Made by a program: the position numbers and the translations under genes. Below are positions 24,935 to 34,876 of a stretch of DNA of 64,000 bases, piece after piece. How positions within the stretch are numbered: the stretch's first letter is position 1; the number at the start of each line of letters is the position of its first letter. Source of the stretch: an uncultured Bacilli bacterium (GTDB lineage: Bacteria; Bacillota_I; Bacilli_A; RF39; UBA660); the NCBI GenBank assembly GCA_934086145.1, contig CAKOHV010000002.1, positions 28,422 through 92,421 of the forward strand, read 5' to 3'. The notes under the pieces are model-generated. The model saw only the letters and a list, made by a program, of their open reading frames with translations. It was not told where the DNA came from and made no database searches.

Positions 24935-27301
24935 TTATCCCCTCACATTGGCCGAATTATTATAATATCCATCCATTTTAACCCCCCAATATCCAGGTGA
25001 TGAGAAACCTCTTTTAGTAAATAAAACTCCACTAGTATTTCCCATTGCTTCTGCACATATATAATGTTTAGTTTCTTCATCAATCCCAACAATCAAAACA
25101 ATATGCCCATTAGACTCAAGTAAATCTCCTGGTTCTAAAACTGCACTATCAGTCAAAACAACTTTTTGAACACCCGACATATTTTGGAATTGGTTCGCCA
25201 AAATAGCCCAAGACATATTAAATCCCCCGTTATGAATAGTCCAGGAAACAAAACCAGAGCAATCAAAACCACAATAGTTATATGACTGACTATTAGCATA
25301 CGTATGACAAGCTGTACTACCCCAATTGGCTTTTGCATAGTCATTAATGGGTCCTTCATGACCGCCACCCCAATAATAAGGTATTTTAACTTGATAATTA
25401 TTACCGAGCTCAGCAATCAACGTAACCGCCGCTGCCACAACACCAGCCCTTGTTCCATATCCAGCCTTTTTAACATTCTTTTCAATCAAACTATTAAATT
25501 CTTCTAAACTTGTTCCCTTACTACTTAAAAATGACGATAAGTCTTGATGTAAAATTTCATTCCCATCACTAGAAATAGTATAATCACCATAATCAATATT
25601 TCCAGCACTATTTGAATGACACTTAGCTGAACTAAAATCACTTACATTATAAACACTTTGTAAGATTTGTTCATAAGACTTTCCTTCATTAGCCATATTT
25701 ATAAATTGACTAGACTTCGTACTATTATAACTAGTAGCATAAACATTTCCCGTTGAATCAAGTAAGACTTTTCCTTTAACATCTTCTGCTAAAGCTAATA
25801 CTTCTGTCTTACGTTGCTCACTTAAAGCACTTTTCCATAATGTTCCACTTTTAATTTCTGGTGAATAAATTGAAATTTTTCCTCTATCCAAACGATAAAT
25901 ATCTTTCTCGTAATCCCAATAAACTTGATCCTGCTCACAAGCACGCATTCTTATTTTTTTAGTCGTTGTATTATATCCATAGAAACAAGAATCAGGGTTG
26001 CCTGGACACATTCCACTATTTCTTGTAAGTGCAAAGTTACGCGCTGCCACAATTTGTGCTTTGATAGCTTCATCAGGTGAATTTGGTCCAATCTCAGCCA
26101 AAGCAACTCCTAAAGTATACTTTTCAAAATCAATCGTTTCTAAAACGGTATAATTTCCTTGTGTTGCATCACAATTAACAAGTTCAACTTTAACATCATC
26201 TAAAGAAACATTACCCGTATTAGTAACACCTCTTAAATCATAAGTACATTGTGTTCCAGAATTTCTTTTTTTACTATTACCGGATGAACCAGCCCCAAGG
26301 CAAACAAATAAAATAAGAAGAAAAAGAATTAAAAAACCTATTATAAACCAAGCAAAAGGATTAGTAAGTAAAAAGTGTTTTAAGGCTCCAAGAGCAGCCT
26401 TAGCAGCCATCCTAAAAGGATTACTGGCACCTTCCTTAATATTGTTTGTTTTACTTAAAAGACTACCAACTTTTCCTTTAATACCACCACTTTTTTTACT
26501 ACTTGAGCCATCACTACCACTAGAAGTTCCAGCAGCATCTCCACTCTTTTTATTGCCAAACTTATTTAAGAAGCCCTTACTTGAAGTGCCTTCTTCTTCA
26601 GCACGGCCCTCTTTCATTTTTTTCCCGAAAGAAAAATTTTTTCGATTCAATTCATCACGTTTAGAATTAGCACGCGAATCTTTGGAATATCCGTTACCAA
26701 AAGGCTCACTACCATTCATATTAGAACGAATACGTGAAGCAGGAGAATTATCGCGAACTGGAACAGAATCTTTTCCAGTCCCCCCAGGATTAGCCTCATT
26801 ATTACCTTTGGCTTGATTATCTGAAGCTCCATTTGCTAAAGCTGCCGGCCCAGTTAAAGCTTTCGCTTCTTCATCATTTTCATTCTTTTTTTTATTTTCA
26901 TCATCATCTTTTTTTGAAGGATCAGCCTCTTTATTAGCAGAATCAGGACTGGATACTTTATCACCATTCAAATTATTATTTTCGCCGACATTTTTATTAT
27001 ATCCATTTCTTACAGGTCTTCCAAAAGGATAAGGTTGATAACTAGAACCTCCATCATCAAAGTCATCTAGTGAAGCAGAATCATCCTGCGGAATATAATC
27101 ATCAGCCTCCCCATATTGGTTATCAGCATCCATATTATGTAAAATATTATTTAAAATAATATCACTTTGTTCATCATCATTATAATCATCAAAGCCAACT
27201 TGCGAAGCCAATGAAGAAAGAATTTCTTGTTCACTTAAGCCATTAGGTACACTTAGCCCTAATTTTTTTGCTATTTCTTTTGTATCATCATTTAGAGCCA
27301 C
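24935..27301 (-). CDS. Membrane-bound wall hydrolase: SpoIID-like plus NlpC/P60 domains (VirB1 role)
   Basis: 788 residues. Residues 1-310 are cytoplasmic and mostly disordered (Asn, Asp, Ser, Gly, Lys). One membrane segment (about 315-337) follows. Outside, residues 370-520 carry a SpoIID/LytB-type domain (YTLGVALAEIGPN, IKAQIVAARNFALT) related to lytic transglycosylases. The C-terminus (about 620-780) is an NlpC/P60 endopeptidase with Cys in GFDCSGFV (about 681) and His in SNGHIVLIVG (about 731). Gram-positive T4SS use bifunctional hydrolases (Tcp/CwlT type) to open the wall; this pairing with SpoIID is less usual. Start is GTG with AGGTGGTGG. Confidence 0.85.
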   Translation of the reverse strand: MALNDDTKEIAKKLGLSVPNGLSEQEILSSLASQVGFDDYNDDEQSDIILNNILHNMDADNQYGEADDYIPQDDSASLDDFDDGGSSYQPYPFGRPVRNGYNKNVGENNNLNGDKVSSPDSANKEADPSKKDDDENKKKNENDEEAKALTGPAALANGASDNQAKGNNEANPGGTGKDSVPVRDNSPASRIRSNMNGSEPFGNGYSKDSRANSKRDELNRKNFSFGKKMKEGRAEEEGTSSKGFLNKFGNKKSGDAAGTSSGSDGSSSKKSGGIKGKVGSLLSKTNNIKEGASNPFRMAAKAALGALKHFLLTNPFAWFIIGFLILFLLILFVCLGAGSSGNSKKRNSGTQCTYDLRGVTNTGNVSLDDVKVELVNCDATQGNYTVLETIDFEKYTLGVALAEIGPNSPDEAIKAQIVAARNFALTRNSGMCPGNPDSCFYGYNTTTKKIRMRACEQDQVYWDYEKDIYRLDRGKISIYSPEIKSGTLWKSALSEQRKTEVLALAEDVKGKVLLDSTGNVYATSYNSTKSSQFINMANEGKSYEQILQSVYNVSDFSSAKCHSNSAGNIDYGDYTISSDGNEILHQDLSSFLSSKGTSLEEFNSLIEKNVKKAGYGTRAGVVAAAVTLIAELGNNYQVKIPYYWGGGHEGPINDYAKANWGSTACHTYANSQSYNYCGFDCSGFVSWTIHNGGFNMSWAILANQFQNMSGVQKVVLTDSAVLEPGDLLESNGHIVLIVGIDEETKHYICAEAMGNTSGVLFTKRGFSSPGYWGVKMDGYYNNSANVRG

Positions 27302-27375
27302 ACAACCACCACCTAATTAACAACTACTTAGAGTATATCACAAAAAAAGCATAAAAAAAAGCTAGTAACAGATTA

Positions 27376-29160
27376 CTATAATCCGCCACCGGCTCCAAAT
27401 GAATCAAGTTCTTCTTGTGTACATATAATTCTAATACGCATTCGTCGACTACCACATATAAATAAGGCATCTCCTTGATTATAATATTTAATACTATCCA
27501 TTTCACTTTCGTTTAAGTCAACAAGTAACGATAAATCCTCAACAGCTTGCTTTTTCAAGTTCATAACTAAATAGTAAGCTGCATTATCAAAAATAGCTTT
27601 ACCATGCATAATTAAGTTTGGTGCAGCAAAGTCTGTTGGTTGTTGTGTAATAATAACCGTTCCTGTATTATACTTTCTTGCACGTCTTTGAATTTGCGCT
27701 AAGAACTCCGCCCCTAACTCATTTCTTGTTGATAATAAAACATGAGCTTCATCAACACACAAAACAGTGGTTGTTTCTTTATCTAAACATAAGCCCCAAG
27801 CAAATTTCAAGATGTTAAAGAATAAGGCATTTCTAATATTCTCATCACTATTCATCAATTCTTTAATATTAAAAACAATAATATTACTATCAATTTTTAA
27901 AGTTGTATGTCCCGTAAAATAATATCTTAACTCACCTACTAAAGGACGAACCTTCAACTCAAGTCTTTCCATAATATCACGTTCACGTGTCTTTTCTGGC
28001 ATTGATAATAAGCGACCTCTTATTGTTGCATAAACATCATCAAAAGTTGGAAAGTCTTGAGGTGTTAATTTAGAAAAGTCTGTATTAAAGTCTATTCGAT
28101 ATCTCTTATAAGTATCTTGAACTACTTCACTAAACATCGCCAAAACATCTTCTTCAATAGATGGTGAATAATATTTCATAAAAGCTTTTAAAGATTGTAA
28201 CCCTCTTGTTAATACAGTATACCCTAAGCCTTGTTCTAATTCTTCTTGGTCAGCATCAGCAACGATTTCCAATGGATTAATCATTCCATAGTCGCCACCT
28301 TTACCTAAGTCAAGGAAACTACCATTAACATTTTTGCACATTTCCTCAAGTTCACCTTCAGGATCGACACAAATAACTTTATAACCATTTCTAATATGAC
28401 TTCTAATTAATAATTTAGCAGCAGTTGATTTACCACTACCAGATGTACCTAAAATAATCATATTAGCATTATTACGGTTATGTTCTTTCTTTAACTTAAA
28501 TAAGAACTGATTAAATAAGATAACACCACCTGAGAAATCAACACCTAATAAAGTTGAATCACCAGGGTCCTTAATACTATCGAAAACAAAAGGATACATT
28601 GCTGAAATAGTTACAGAAGGAATTGGCGTACCAATTCTTTCTTCAACGTCTTGTTTTGGGAAAATTGGAATCATTGATTTTAAAACTTTTTCTTGTTCAA
28701 ACATCAGTGGAATGGCACGCATTCCTAAGGCATCAATATAACTCTTAACTTGCATTAAACGCATTTCTAATTCTTCTGGATTATCAGCAGTAATCATAAC
28801 ATGTAATTGAAAGTCGAAAATACGAGCTTGTGTAGCTGCTAACATTGAAATAAAACTTTCCAACGATTCATAATCTTGACGAATTCTTTCCTGAATTGTT
28901 TGGTCTTTTTCAGATTGATATCTCATCTTCAAGTCAGCTATTTCTTTATTTAACATTGATCTTAAAGTTGAAAATTCAATCGGAATATGTTTTGCAACAA
29001 TTTTTACCCCAGCTAAATTAGTAAGATTAGCTAAAAAGCCTGGACTAATATATTTAGGATAACTAATAACCGACAAAATTGTTGCATTCTTACCACTTAT
29101 TACGAAATCTTTATAATTAAATAAAATTCCTTTTGGCGCAATTTCACTTTTTAGATTCAT
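27376..29160 (-). CDS. virB4: VirB4-type ATPase, main ATPase fragment
   Basis: 594 residues. It holds the later part of the VirB4 N-terminal domain and the whole motor: Walker A GTSGSGKST (about 235-243), VICVDPEGELEEM, Walker B VLCVDEAH (about 467-474) and IITQQPTDF. VirB4 energises assembly of the secretion channel at the membrane. Its ATG overlaps the stop of the upstream fragment as ATGA, so both are made together. The two fragments sum to about 790 residues, the normal length of a single VirB4. Confidence 0.92.
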   Translation of the reverse strand: MNLKSEIAPKGILFNYKDFVISGKNATILSVISYPKYISPGFLANLTNLAGVKIVAKHIPIEFSTLRSMLNKEIADLKMRYQSEKDQTIQERIRQDYESLESFISMLAATQARIFDFQLHVMITADNPEELEMRLMQVKSYIDALGMRAIPLMFEQEKVLKSMIPIFPKQDVEERIGTPIPSVTISAMYPFVFDSIKDPGDSTLLGVDFSGGVILFNQFLFKLKKEHNRNNANMIILGTSGSGKSTAAKLLIRSHIRNGYKVICVDPEGELEEMCKNVNGSFLDLGKGGDYGMINPLEIVADADQEELEQGLGYTVLTRGLQSLKAFMKYYSPSIEEDVLAMFSEVVQDTYKRYRIDFNTDFSKLTPQDFPTFDDVYATIRGRLLSMPEKTRERDIMERLELKVRPLVGELRYYFTGHTTLKIDSNIIVFNIKELMNSDENIRNALFFNILKFAWGLCLDKETTTVLCVDEAHVLLSTRNELGAEFLAQIQRRARKYNTGTVIITQQPTDFAAPNLIMHGKAIFDNAAYYLVMNLKKQAVEDLSLLVDLNESEMDSIKYYNQGDALFICGSRRMRIRIICTQEELDSFGAGGGL

Positions 29161-29735
29161 GAAGGCATCACCGTCCCAAAACTTGTCGTCATTCCACCAT
29201 TCAAGAAGTTATCTAAAATCATACGTAAGTCTGAATTTGAAACTTGAACAGAATTAATTGAACAATTTGCCAAACCAGCAATTAAATTATGAATTCTCTT
29301 TTGAACTAATTCCAATCTTTTCTCTTTAAACAAAATGAAATATTCTGTATCAACAACATTATATTCTGCTCCCATAAAAGCATTAGCTTTATTAAGATCT
29401 TGCATAATAAGTTTTCTTATAGCTCCATCAGTACATCTCTGATAAAGTAATTGTAGTTGTGATAAGTATAAATTTATATCAACCGGTCTATCTGCTACCA
29501 TTAACCAGAATTCATAATCAATCATATTATAGAAATTCTGCAAATTAAACAAGATATTATCAATTTCTCCTGAATCAAGAATAAAAATATTTTTAGGTGA
29601 TATTTTTATTCCCGTAACGTAAGCTCCATTATCTAGTTGAATCATACCATTCATTATATTTCTTATAGGTACCCAATCTTCTGTATATCTACTAGAAGTT
29701 TGTACGGCTACCGCGCTTTGGTCTGTCGCTGCCAT
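29157..29735 (-). CDS. VirB4 N-terminal fragment
   Basis: About 192 residues. The start TEDWVPIRNIMNGMIQLDNGAYVTGIKISPKN is the typical opening of Gram-positive VirB4/TraC/PrgJ N-terminal domains, followed by a helical part (LNKANAFMGAE..VDTEYFILFKEK). No ATPase motifs. It ends where the ATPase fragment begins, so VirB4 is split by a stop codon. ATG 29,735 or GTG 29,744 are both possible. It overlaps the end of the PrgI-like gene by 44 bases. Confidence 0.8.
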   Translation of the reverse strand: MAATDQSAVAVQTSSRYTEDWVPIRNIMNGMIQLDNGAYVTGIKISPKNIFILDSGEIDNILFNLQNFYNMIDYEFWLMVADRPVDINLYLSQLQLLYQRCTDGAIRKLIMQDLNKANAFMGAEYNVVDTEYFILFKEKRLELVQKRIHNLIAGLANCSINSVQVSNSDLRMILDNFLNGGMTTSFGTVMPS

Positions 29736-30033
29736 AACTAGCACACCATCCTCTCCAATAATACTTTTTAATTCCTGTTAAAAAGCTCCACATATTTTTT
29801 AATAAGGTTAAAACATTATGATAATAAACTGGTAAAGGGGCTACTAGCAAGGCCGCAATTAAAGCGGGCGATGCTAGTAATAACAAGGTTGCAATATCAT
29901 TTGTTTTAAATAGCAACAAAAGTAAACCAGCTATGGCAACTCCTGTTACAAAAATTGTTAAGTCAACGCCAGTAAACAAACCTAGGATAAGCCTTGATTT
30001 TTTAGCATTAGCCGGAATAATATATTTATTCAT
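29692..30033 (-). CDS. PrgI-family small membrane protein (VirB3-like)
   Basis: 113 residues. The start MNKYIIPANAKKSRLILGLFTGVDL followed by two membrane segments is the PrgI pattern, always found just upstream of VirB4 in Gram-positive conjugation modules and considered the VirB3 equivalent. Ribosome site AAAAGGGGAAAAG. The C-terminal tail is basic and Gly/Trp/Arg-rich. Confidence 0.85.
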   Translation of the reverse strand: MNKYIIPANAKKSRLILGLFTGVDLTIFVTGVAIAGLLLLLFKTNDIATLLLLASPALIAALLVAPLPVYYHNVLTLLKNMWSFLTGIKKYYWRGWCASYGSDRPKRGSRTNF

Positions 30034-30050
30034 TCATCTTTTCCCCTTTT

Positions 30051-32903
30051 CTATTTTTTACTTTCTTGTTTACGTTTTCTACTTTGAGCATCTACGTATT
30101 CATCAGACTTAATAATTTCATAAGTTGCAGATTCGGAAGCCTTTTTCATATCTTTAAACGGATCGCCACTAGGCGCAATTGTCTCCTTGATTTTTGTAGA
30201 ATTAGTAGAAAGATATCTATTAAATTCATCAACAGAAACTTTATTTTTTACTACACTACCATGAGAATCCTTAATAGTATAAGTTGGCCCAGATGAAGTA
30301 AATTCAACGTCAACATGATTACTGTTATCTAGATTCATTTCGTACTTTTTACCAATCTGCATTTTTGATAAATCAACCTGACCATTTAAAATATTAGCAC
30401 CAAAACTTTGTTCAAGATAATTTTCAAGTCGCATACCAGCAATCGTTGCTCCATTAGCTAAACGAAATGCCTCTTGGTTATCTCTAAAATAAGCTCTTAT
30501 AGCACCTGACATTGCATTTTCACCAGTAGTAATTGCTTCAACCAACTGAGCTTGTACAGCTTTGGCTTTTTCGGCTTTTAATACATCAGTAGCAGCTTTT
30601 ATTTGAGCATTTAAATTAGCAGATGCTTTTGCAAATTCAGGGCTTGTTGGATCCAAGACAAAATCACTAAGTTTTTCGTGTTTAGCTTCAAAATCAGCTT
30701 TAAAAGCTTTTTCAAACTTTGTATTATATTCACTATCTCCCATTGTCAAAGAATTACCAAAATTTTTTCTAAAATCCTCATAAGCGGCTTTATCAGCTGC
30801 AGACATAGCTGCTGGATTGGCATTATACTGTGCTTCCAATGCAGCTATTCTTGTTGCAAAAGCAGAATCATATTGAGCGTCAGTCATAGAAGGAGCACGA
30901 GCTGCAATTCTTTTACGAGCATTTTCATATTGTGCCTTAAACAAAGGTTCAAACGTCGATTTTTCAGTATTCTGAAGTTCAGTATAAACAAAATCCTTAA
31001 CACTCATGGCCTTTAATCTATTCAAGTTATCTTGTGCAGAATCTATAGTATCAGCTCTAACACTATTTTCAAGATAGGCTTTTAAACCAGCGACTTTATT
31101 TAAAGCATTAATTTGATTATCATAGTATGACGTATCAACTGATCCGCCAGTTAAGAAAGAGCTAACTGTACTACGTGCATCATTAATATGGCCAGCCATT
31201 GAACCCTTTATCAATCCATTGAAAGCTTCATCATTAGCGTGTTGTTCATTATATGCCTTCCTGTGAACTCTAGCGTCATTAGCCGCTCTAACACCATTAG
31301 CTGTAGCATCTTTTACATCACGGAGTTTCATAGGATTTTTACGGAAATCACGAGCACCTCGATATCCAACTCTAGCACCAGCTGATAAACCACCTGCAAC
31401 TCCACTAGCTGTCGAACGAATGAACCCTCTACCAAAAGCCTGAGCTTTACCAGTTAGTGTATCAGCTCTTTTCATTTCACCTCGAGCTCTCTGAACTCCA
31501 ACACCAAAGTTTTGAGCAAAACTTCCTGCTGCTGCTAATCCTGTAGCCGCTGCTGTATAAAGACCACCTTCTGCCAATTTTTGACCTAATCCTAACTTCA
31601 TATCCCCTGCTGGAATACCAAAAGTATCAGAAATAAGTTTAGGTGCTTGCTTAGCAAAAATAACTAAACCTAAAATCAAAATAACTCTAACAAAAAAGCC
31701 AATATCCATACTAAGCTCTTGATTATTAAATAAAATATTATTAGTTGACGATATTGTATTTAAATGGGTAATTATGTATACAACAACATACACAACTGAT
31801 AATCGGACAAAAACTTCTAAAAAAGTACTAATAATATTTTTTACCCATTTATCAAAATTAGGTCTGAACTTAGGTACAATTTGTAAGATCAAAGGAATTG
31901 GGGCAATAATTTGATAATAAGCTAATTTAGCAGCTCTTACTGCCATATCAATACTAAATGATAAAAAGGCATAAACAACAAAAGCTCCTACAAGTGTTGA
32001 AAAGAACCAATAATATTGAATTTCACCTTTAATATAGTTATCAGCAAAAACTATAAAAATTCCAAAGTCACCAGTACTAGTCGCATATGAGAAGGCTTGA
32101 GCCAAAGTAATTTCATCAGCCAGCGCAATATCAACAGCATTAGTAACACCACCAATAACACCTGCACTACAAGCAGCGACAGTTCCGGCAACAGCAAGTG
32201 CACCAAATCCAAATGTAAAAACACTCGCCAATATTGCAGCTCCAACACCTATTGCGCACCCAGCAAGACTAATCGTCGTAATAGCCGGATGAACAAAGTA
32301 ATCAGCATTTTTTCCAACTATATCATCCTCTGAAATATCATAAAGTTCTGATGGATGAAAAAAAGCCTGCCAAATATAAGTCGCTACAACATTACCTGCC
32401 GAATCAAACAAAGCTGAATCATCCTGAACTTCACCAGCTGGCAAAGCCACTTCTCCATTGACAACAATATCATCATGAGAAGTTGTTCTAGAATCAGAAG
32501 CAAAGAACATTTTTGCTATAATATTACTTTGTAAAATGATATCTTGGCCCTGATAAATAAGATTAAAAATAACTGGTGTTAAAGCAAGGCCTAAAATACA
32601 AGTCACAACGCCTGTAATGACTTTCTTACCAGACATATCTCCTTTTCCTAATTGATCAGGGTCAATAATAGCACGCAAAATAGAATAAGCTAAAACAAAT
32701 AACATAGCAACGCCAATAATTATATATAATTTATTAGCAATTGTTTGAAAAGCATCACTTGAAAGCAATTTTTGGGCAGCTAAAAGAGTGTAAATTTTAT
32801 ACATTTTAGCTATAGTTCCATAAACAATACCATCAAGTGTCAATAGCACTCCAGTAAAGGCCGCACCAATAGTTTCCCCAAGATCAAAAATTAATAAGTT
32901 CAT
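30051..32903 (-). CDS. VirB6/TrbL-like polytopic membrane protein with long soluble tail
   Basis: 950 residues. The first about 430 residues contain many membrane segments, including an Ala/Gly-rich stretch and AYYQIIAPIPLILQIVPKFRPNFDKWVKN, typical of VirB6/TrbL channel proteins. Residues 430-520 form a Gly/Ala/Arg-rich linker, and 520-950 are charged and helical (many Ala, Lys, Asn), probably cytoplasmic. It would form the inner-membrane pore of the secretion system. Starts 12 bases after the preceding VirB2-like gene. Confidence 0.85.
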   Translation of the reverse strand: MNLLIFDLGETIGAAFTGVLLTLDGIVYGTIAKMYKIYTLLAAQKLLSSDAFQTIANKLYIIIGVAMLFVLAYSILRAIIDPDQLGKGDMSGKKVITGVVTCILGLALTPVIFNLIYQGQDIILQSNIIAKMFFASDSRTTSHDDIVVNGEVALPAGEVQDDSALFDSAGNVVATYIWQAFFHPSELYDISEDDIVGKNADYFVHPAITTISLAGCAIGVGAAILASVFTFGFGALAVAGTVAACSAGVIGGVTNAVDIALADEITLAQAFSYATSTGDFGIFIVFADNYIKGEIQYYWFFSTLVGAFVVYAFLSFSIDMAVRAAKLAYYQIIAPIPLILQIVPKFRPNFDKWVKNIISTFLEVFVRLSVVYVVVYIITHLNTISSTNNILFNNQELSMDIGFFVRVILILGLVIFAKQAPKLISDTFGIPAGDMKLGLGQKLAEGGLYTAAATGLAAAGSFAQNFGVGVQRARGEMKRADTLTGKAQAFGRGFIRSTASGVAGGLSAGARVGYRGARDFRKNPMKLRDVKDATANGVRAANDARVHRKAYNEQHANDEAFNGLIKGSMAGHINDARSTVSSFLTGGSVDTSYYDNQINALNKVAGLKAYLENSVRADTIDSAQDNLNRLKAMSVKDFVYTELQNTEKSTFEPLFKAQYENARKRIAARAPSMTDAQYDSAFATRIAALEAQYNANPAAMSAADKAAYEDFRKNFGNSLTMGDSEYNTKFEKAFKADFEAKHEKLSDFVLDPTSPEFAKASANLNAQIKAATDVLKAEKAKAVQAQLVEAITTGENAMSGAIRAYFRDNQEAFRLANGATIAGMRLENYLEQSFGANILNGQVDLSKMQIGKKYEMNLDNSNHVDVEFTSSGPTYTIKDSHGSVVKNKVSVDEFNRYLSTNSTKIKETIAPSGDPFKDMKKASESATYEIIKSDEYVDAQSRKRKQESKK

Positions 32904-32914
32904 TTAGTCACCTT

Positions 32915-33334
32915 CTAACCAATCCCACATGTTCCATACCAACCTAAAAGTTCAAAGAAAAAATTAATTAAACTTGGTATAAAGAATAGCATCAATGCTA
33001 AGAATATTCTTTTTCCTGTTTTTTTAGTGGCTTTCGCCAATGCATCCTTATCTTCACTAGCTATTGCCTTAACAAATTCTACAATCGATAAAACAACTAC
33101 CAATGATGGCGCCAAAAATTTCATAACATTAAAAATTTGTTGCAAATAATTAGCAAAAGTCCCATCAACAGTTGGGTCCCCAAAAATAGCATCACAACCA
33201 GCATCTTGACTATCATTTCCATCTAATGCATAGATAATACTATCATCATTAAGCCCTCGAGCTTCTACTACATTAAAGGATAAAGTGAATATCATTAATA
33301 ATGCCAAGAAAAAATATAAACTTTTTTTTAACAT
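32915..33334 (-). CDS. VirB2/TrbC-like small membrane protein, copy A
   Basis: 139 residues: signal-like N-terminus (MLKKSLYFFLALLMIFTLSF), a short acidic Cys-containing segment, then two hydrophobic helices split by a charged loop (EFVKAIASEDKDALAKATKKTGKR). The second helix contains FFIPSLINFFFELLG. The helix-loop-helix pattern is that of VirB2/TrbC pilins. I start it at ATG 33,334 because AGAGGTG lies five to six bases upstream, discarding 25 unsupported residues. Paralogue of the next gene. Confidence 0.8.
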   Translation of the reverse strand: MLKKSLYFFLALLMIFTLSFNVVEARGLNDDSIIYALDGNDSQDAGCDAIFGDPTVDGTFANYLQQIFNVMKFLAPSLVVVLSIVEFVKAIASEDKDALAKATKKTGKRIFLALMLFFIPSLINFFFELLGWYGTCGIG

Positions 33335-33364
33335 AAAAACACCTCTAATACCAAAATTATAACA

Positions 33365-33400
33365 CAAAAAAAATGATATTAAAACAAATATCATTTCATA
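33365..33400 (-). terminator. Terminator between the two VirB2-like genes
   Basis: AAATGATATT and AATATCATTT pair and run into eight T on the minus strand. It should reduce transcription into the rest of the T4SS genes, leaving copy B the most abundant product. Confidence 0.8.
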
Positions 33401-33409
33401 TTTAAGCAA

Positions 33410-33733
33410 TTAACAAGTTCCTGAATTAACTATACATTCTTTACAAACTGCATAGTCGCCTTCTTCGTTGAAAGTATCTGCTAAAGAGAACGCAAATCCA
33501 ACGAGTGAAGGAACAAAGAATATTAAAATTCCAGCCAAAGCTCTCATACCTAAATTTTTGGCAGCTTTTTTAATTTCTTTATCATCACTTGCTACAACAG
33601 CCTTACCTAAATCAATCATACCAAAGATTATAACTAATAGAGGTATAACAATTTTAAAAACTCCTAAAATTCTACCTACTAAAACCCAAACATCTTTAGT
33701 ACCGCTACAAAAAGCAACATCTAATAAATTCAT
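33410..33733 (-). CDS. VirB2/TrbC-like small membrane protein, copy B
   Basis: 107 residues, no cleavable signal. Two or three hydrophobic helices with the loop DLGKAVVASDDKEIKKAAKNLGMR and then ILIFFVPSLVGFAFSLAD, clearly related to copy A (shared KAxxASxDKxxxxKAxKxxGxR and FFxPSLxxF patterns). The C-terminus has three Cys. Preceded by a strong promoter and AAAGGAG, and followed by a terminator, so probably highly made, as expected for a structural subunit. Confidence 0.8.
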   Translation of the reverse strand: MNLLDVAFCSGTKDVWVLVGRILGVFKIVIPLLVIIFGMIDLGKAVVASDDKEIKKAAKNLGMRALAGILIFFVPSLVGFAFSLADTFNEEGDYAVCKECIVNSGTC

Positions 33734-33759
33734 ACATACATCTCCTTTACTTACTCATA

Positions 33760-33787
33760 ATTGTACCAAATATTCGTAATCTGTCAA
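33760..33787 (-). promoter_or_regulatory. sigmaA promoter for the T4SS half of the locus
   Basis: Perfect TTGACA (33,782-33,787), 16-base spacer, TACAAT (33,760-33,765) on the minus strand, 27 bases before the ATG of VirB2-like copy B. Confidence 0.8.
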
Positions 33788-33795
33788 GTTTTTAT

Positions 33796-34872
33796 CTATT
33801 CCTTAACGATTCCAAACAACCTAGCCCCTCTATTGCCATCATTAGCTGGTTTATTCTTATCAAAACCAAGTTTATTTAAGAACTCATCTAAAACACGATG
33901 ACGCTCTTTTTTATCATCAAGCGGTGGAATATTTTGAAATACTGAGCATCTTGCTTCATATTCAAAATCTTTAACATCGTTCGAATCAAGTAAACTTTTA
34001 TTAAGAACAACTTTCTTTCCCTTAATCTTATCCAAGATATTACGATCTCTTCTAATCATTTTATTAAGCATTAAGGTCGAAGGCTCAATCAAATAAATCA
34101 TTTCTGAACAATTAGCTTCTTCTGAGCTATCATTAACATCTACAAGAACAACTTGTGTTCCCATTGTATTTCCCTTAATAAAAGCTCCTAATTCTTTACT
34201 ACTCATACTACGTAGGTTTTGATCGTTAAAGAACATAAAATCATTTTTATCTAATTCAATTCCTAAAACGGAATAGTTTTCCTCAAGTTGTTTTTTCAAC
34301 ATATATATTAAGGTTGTTGCTCCAGCATGATCTGTTAAATCTTTAAAACCAATTACACGAGTTCCACCTACCATAGGCATTGCTATACTGGCATTAATAA
34401 AGTTTCTTTCCTCTCTATTATTACCACGACGATTATCTTTTCTTGAATTATTTGGGACTTCCATTTCCTGTGAAGCCATCATATTACTAGCACCTAACAT
34501 ATGGTACTGAGCAACATCTTTATACGTATTAGGATTATCAATCAAATAAACTATGCCATCTATATTCTTAGTAAAGTTATAAATTCCCATCGAAACAAGT
34601 TCTGACATATATTGAGGTGAATTGACCTCTGGTGAGTCATCTAATAATAGAATAACTCTTGTCATATCCATTCCGAATGATAGTCTTTGTATTTGTGAAA
34701 TATCTCGATAATTTCTAATAGCAGTTATATCAAGAATCATTTTATTAAAGAAGAAGTTATCAAACTGTGCTACTAATTCATCAGCATCAAATTCTCCATT
34801 TATACTTTTTATTAAATCTATATTTAAGTTTGAAAGCATTGCTGCATATTTATTCGAAACAATTACATTCAT
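33796..34872 (-). CDS. CpaE/TadZ-like pilus-localising P-loop protein
   Basis: About 358 residues. Residues 1-120 look like a receiver-type fold without the phospho-acceptor pattern; residues 165-340 form a MinD/ParA-like domain. The P-loop region reads GFKDLTDHAGATTLIYML: the GK of the canonical GGVGKTT is replaced, so ATP binding may be altered. TadZ/CpaE marks the site of Tad pilus assembly. I start at ATG 34,872, just after the stop of the preceding gene; earlier in-frame ATGs overlap that gene. Confidence 0.72.
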   Translation of the reverse strand: MNVIVSNKYAAMLSNLNIDLIKSINGEFDADELVAQFDNFFFNKMILDITAIRNYRDISQIQRLSFGMDMTRVILLLDDSPEVNSPQYMSELVSMGIYNFTKNIDGIVYLIDNPNTYKDVAQYHMLGASNMMASQEMEVPNNSRKDNRRGNNREERNFINASIAMPMVGGTRVIGFKDLTDHAGATTLIYMLKKQLEENYSVLGIELDKNDFMFFNDQNLRSMSSKELGAFIKGNTMGTQVVLVDVNDSSEEANCSEMIYLIEPSTLMLNKMIRRDRNILDKIKGKKVVLNKSLLDSNDVKDFEYEARCSVFQNIPPLDDKKERHRVLDEFLNKLGFDKNKPANDGNRGARLFGIVKE

Positions 34873-34876
34873 TATC

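Noticed and set aside
32051..32333. Overlapping frames in both directions inside the VirB6-like gene
   Set aside because: They fall in the Ala/Val/Leu-rich membrane region, where alternative frames stay open by composition.
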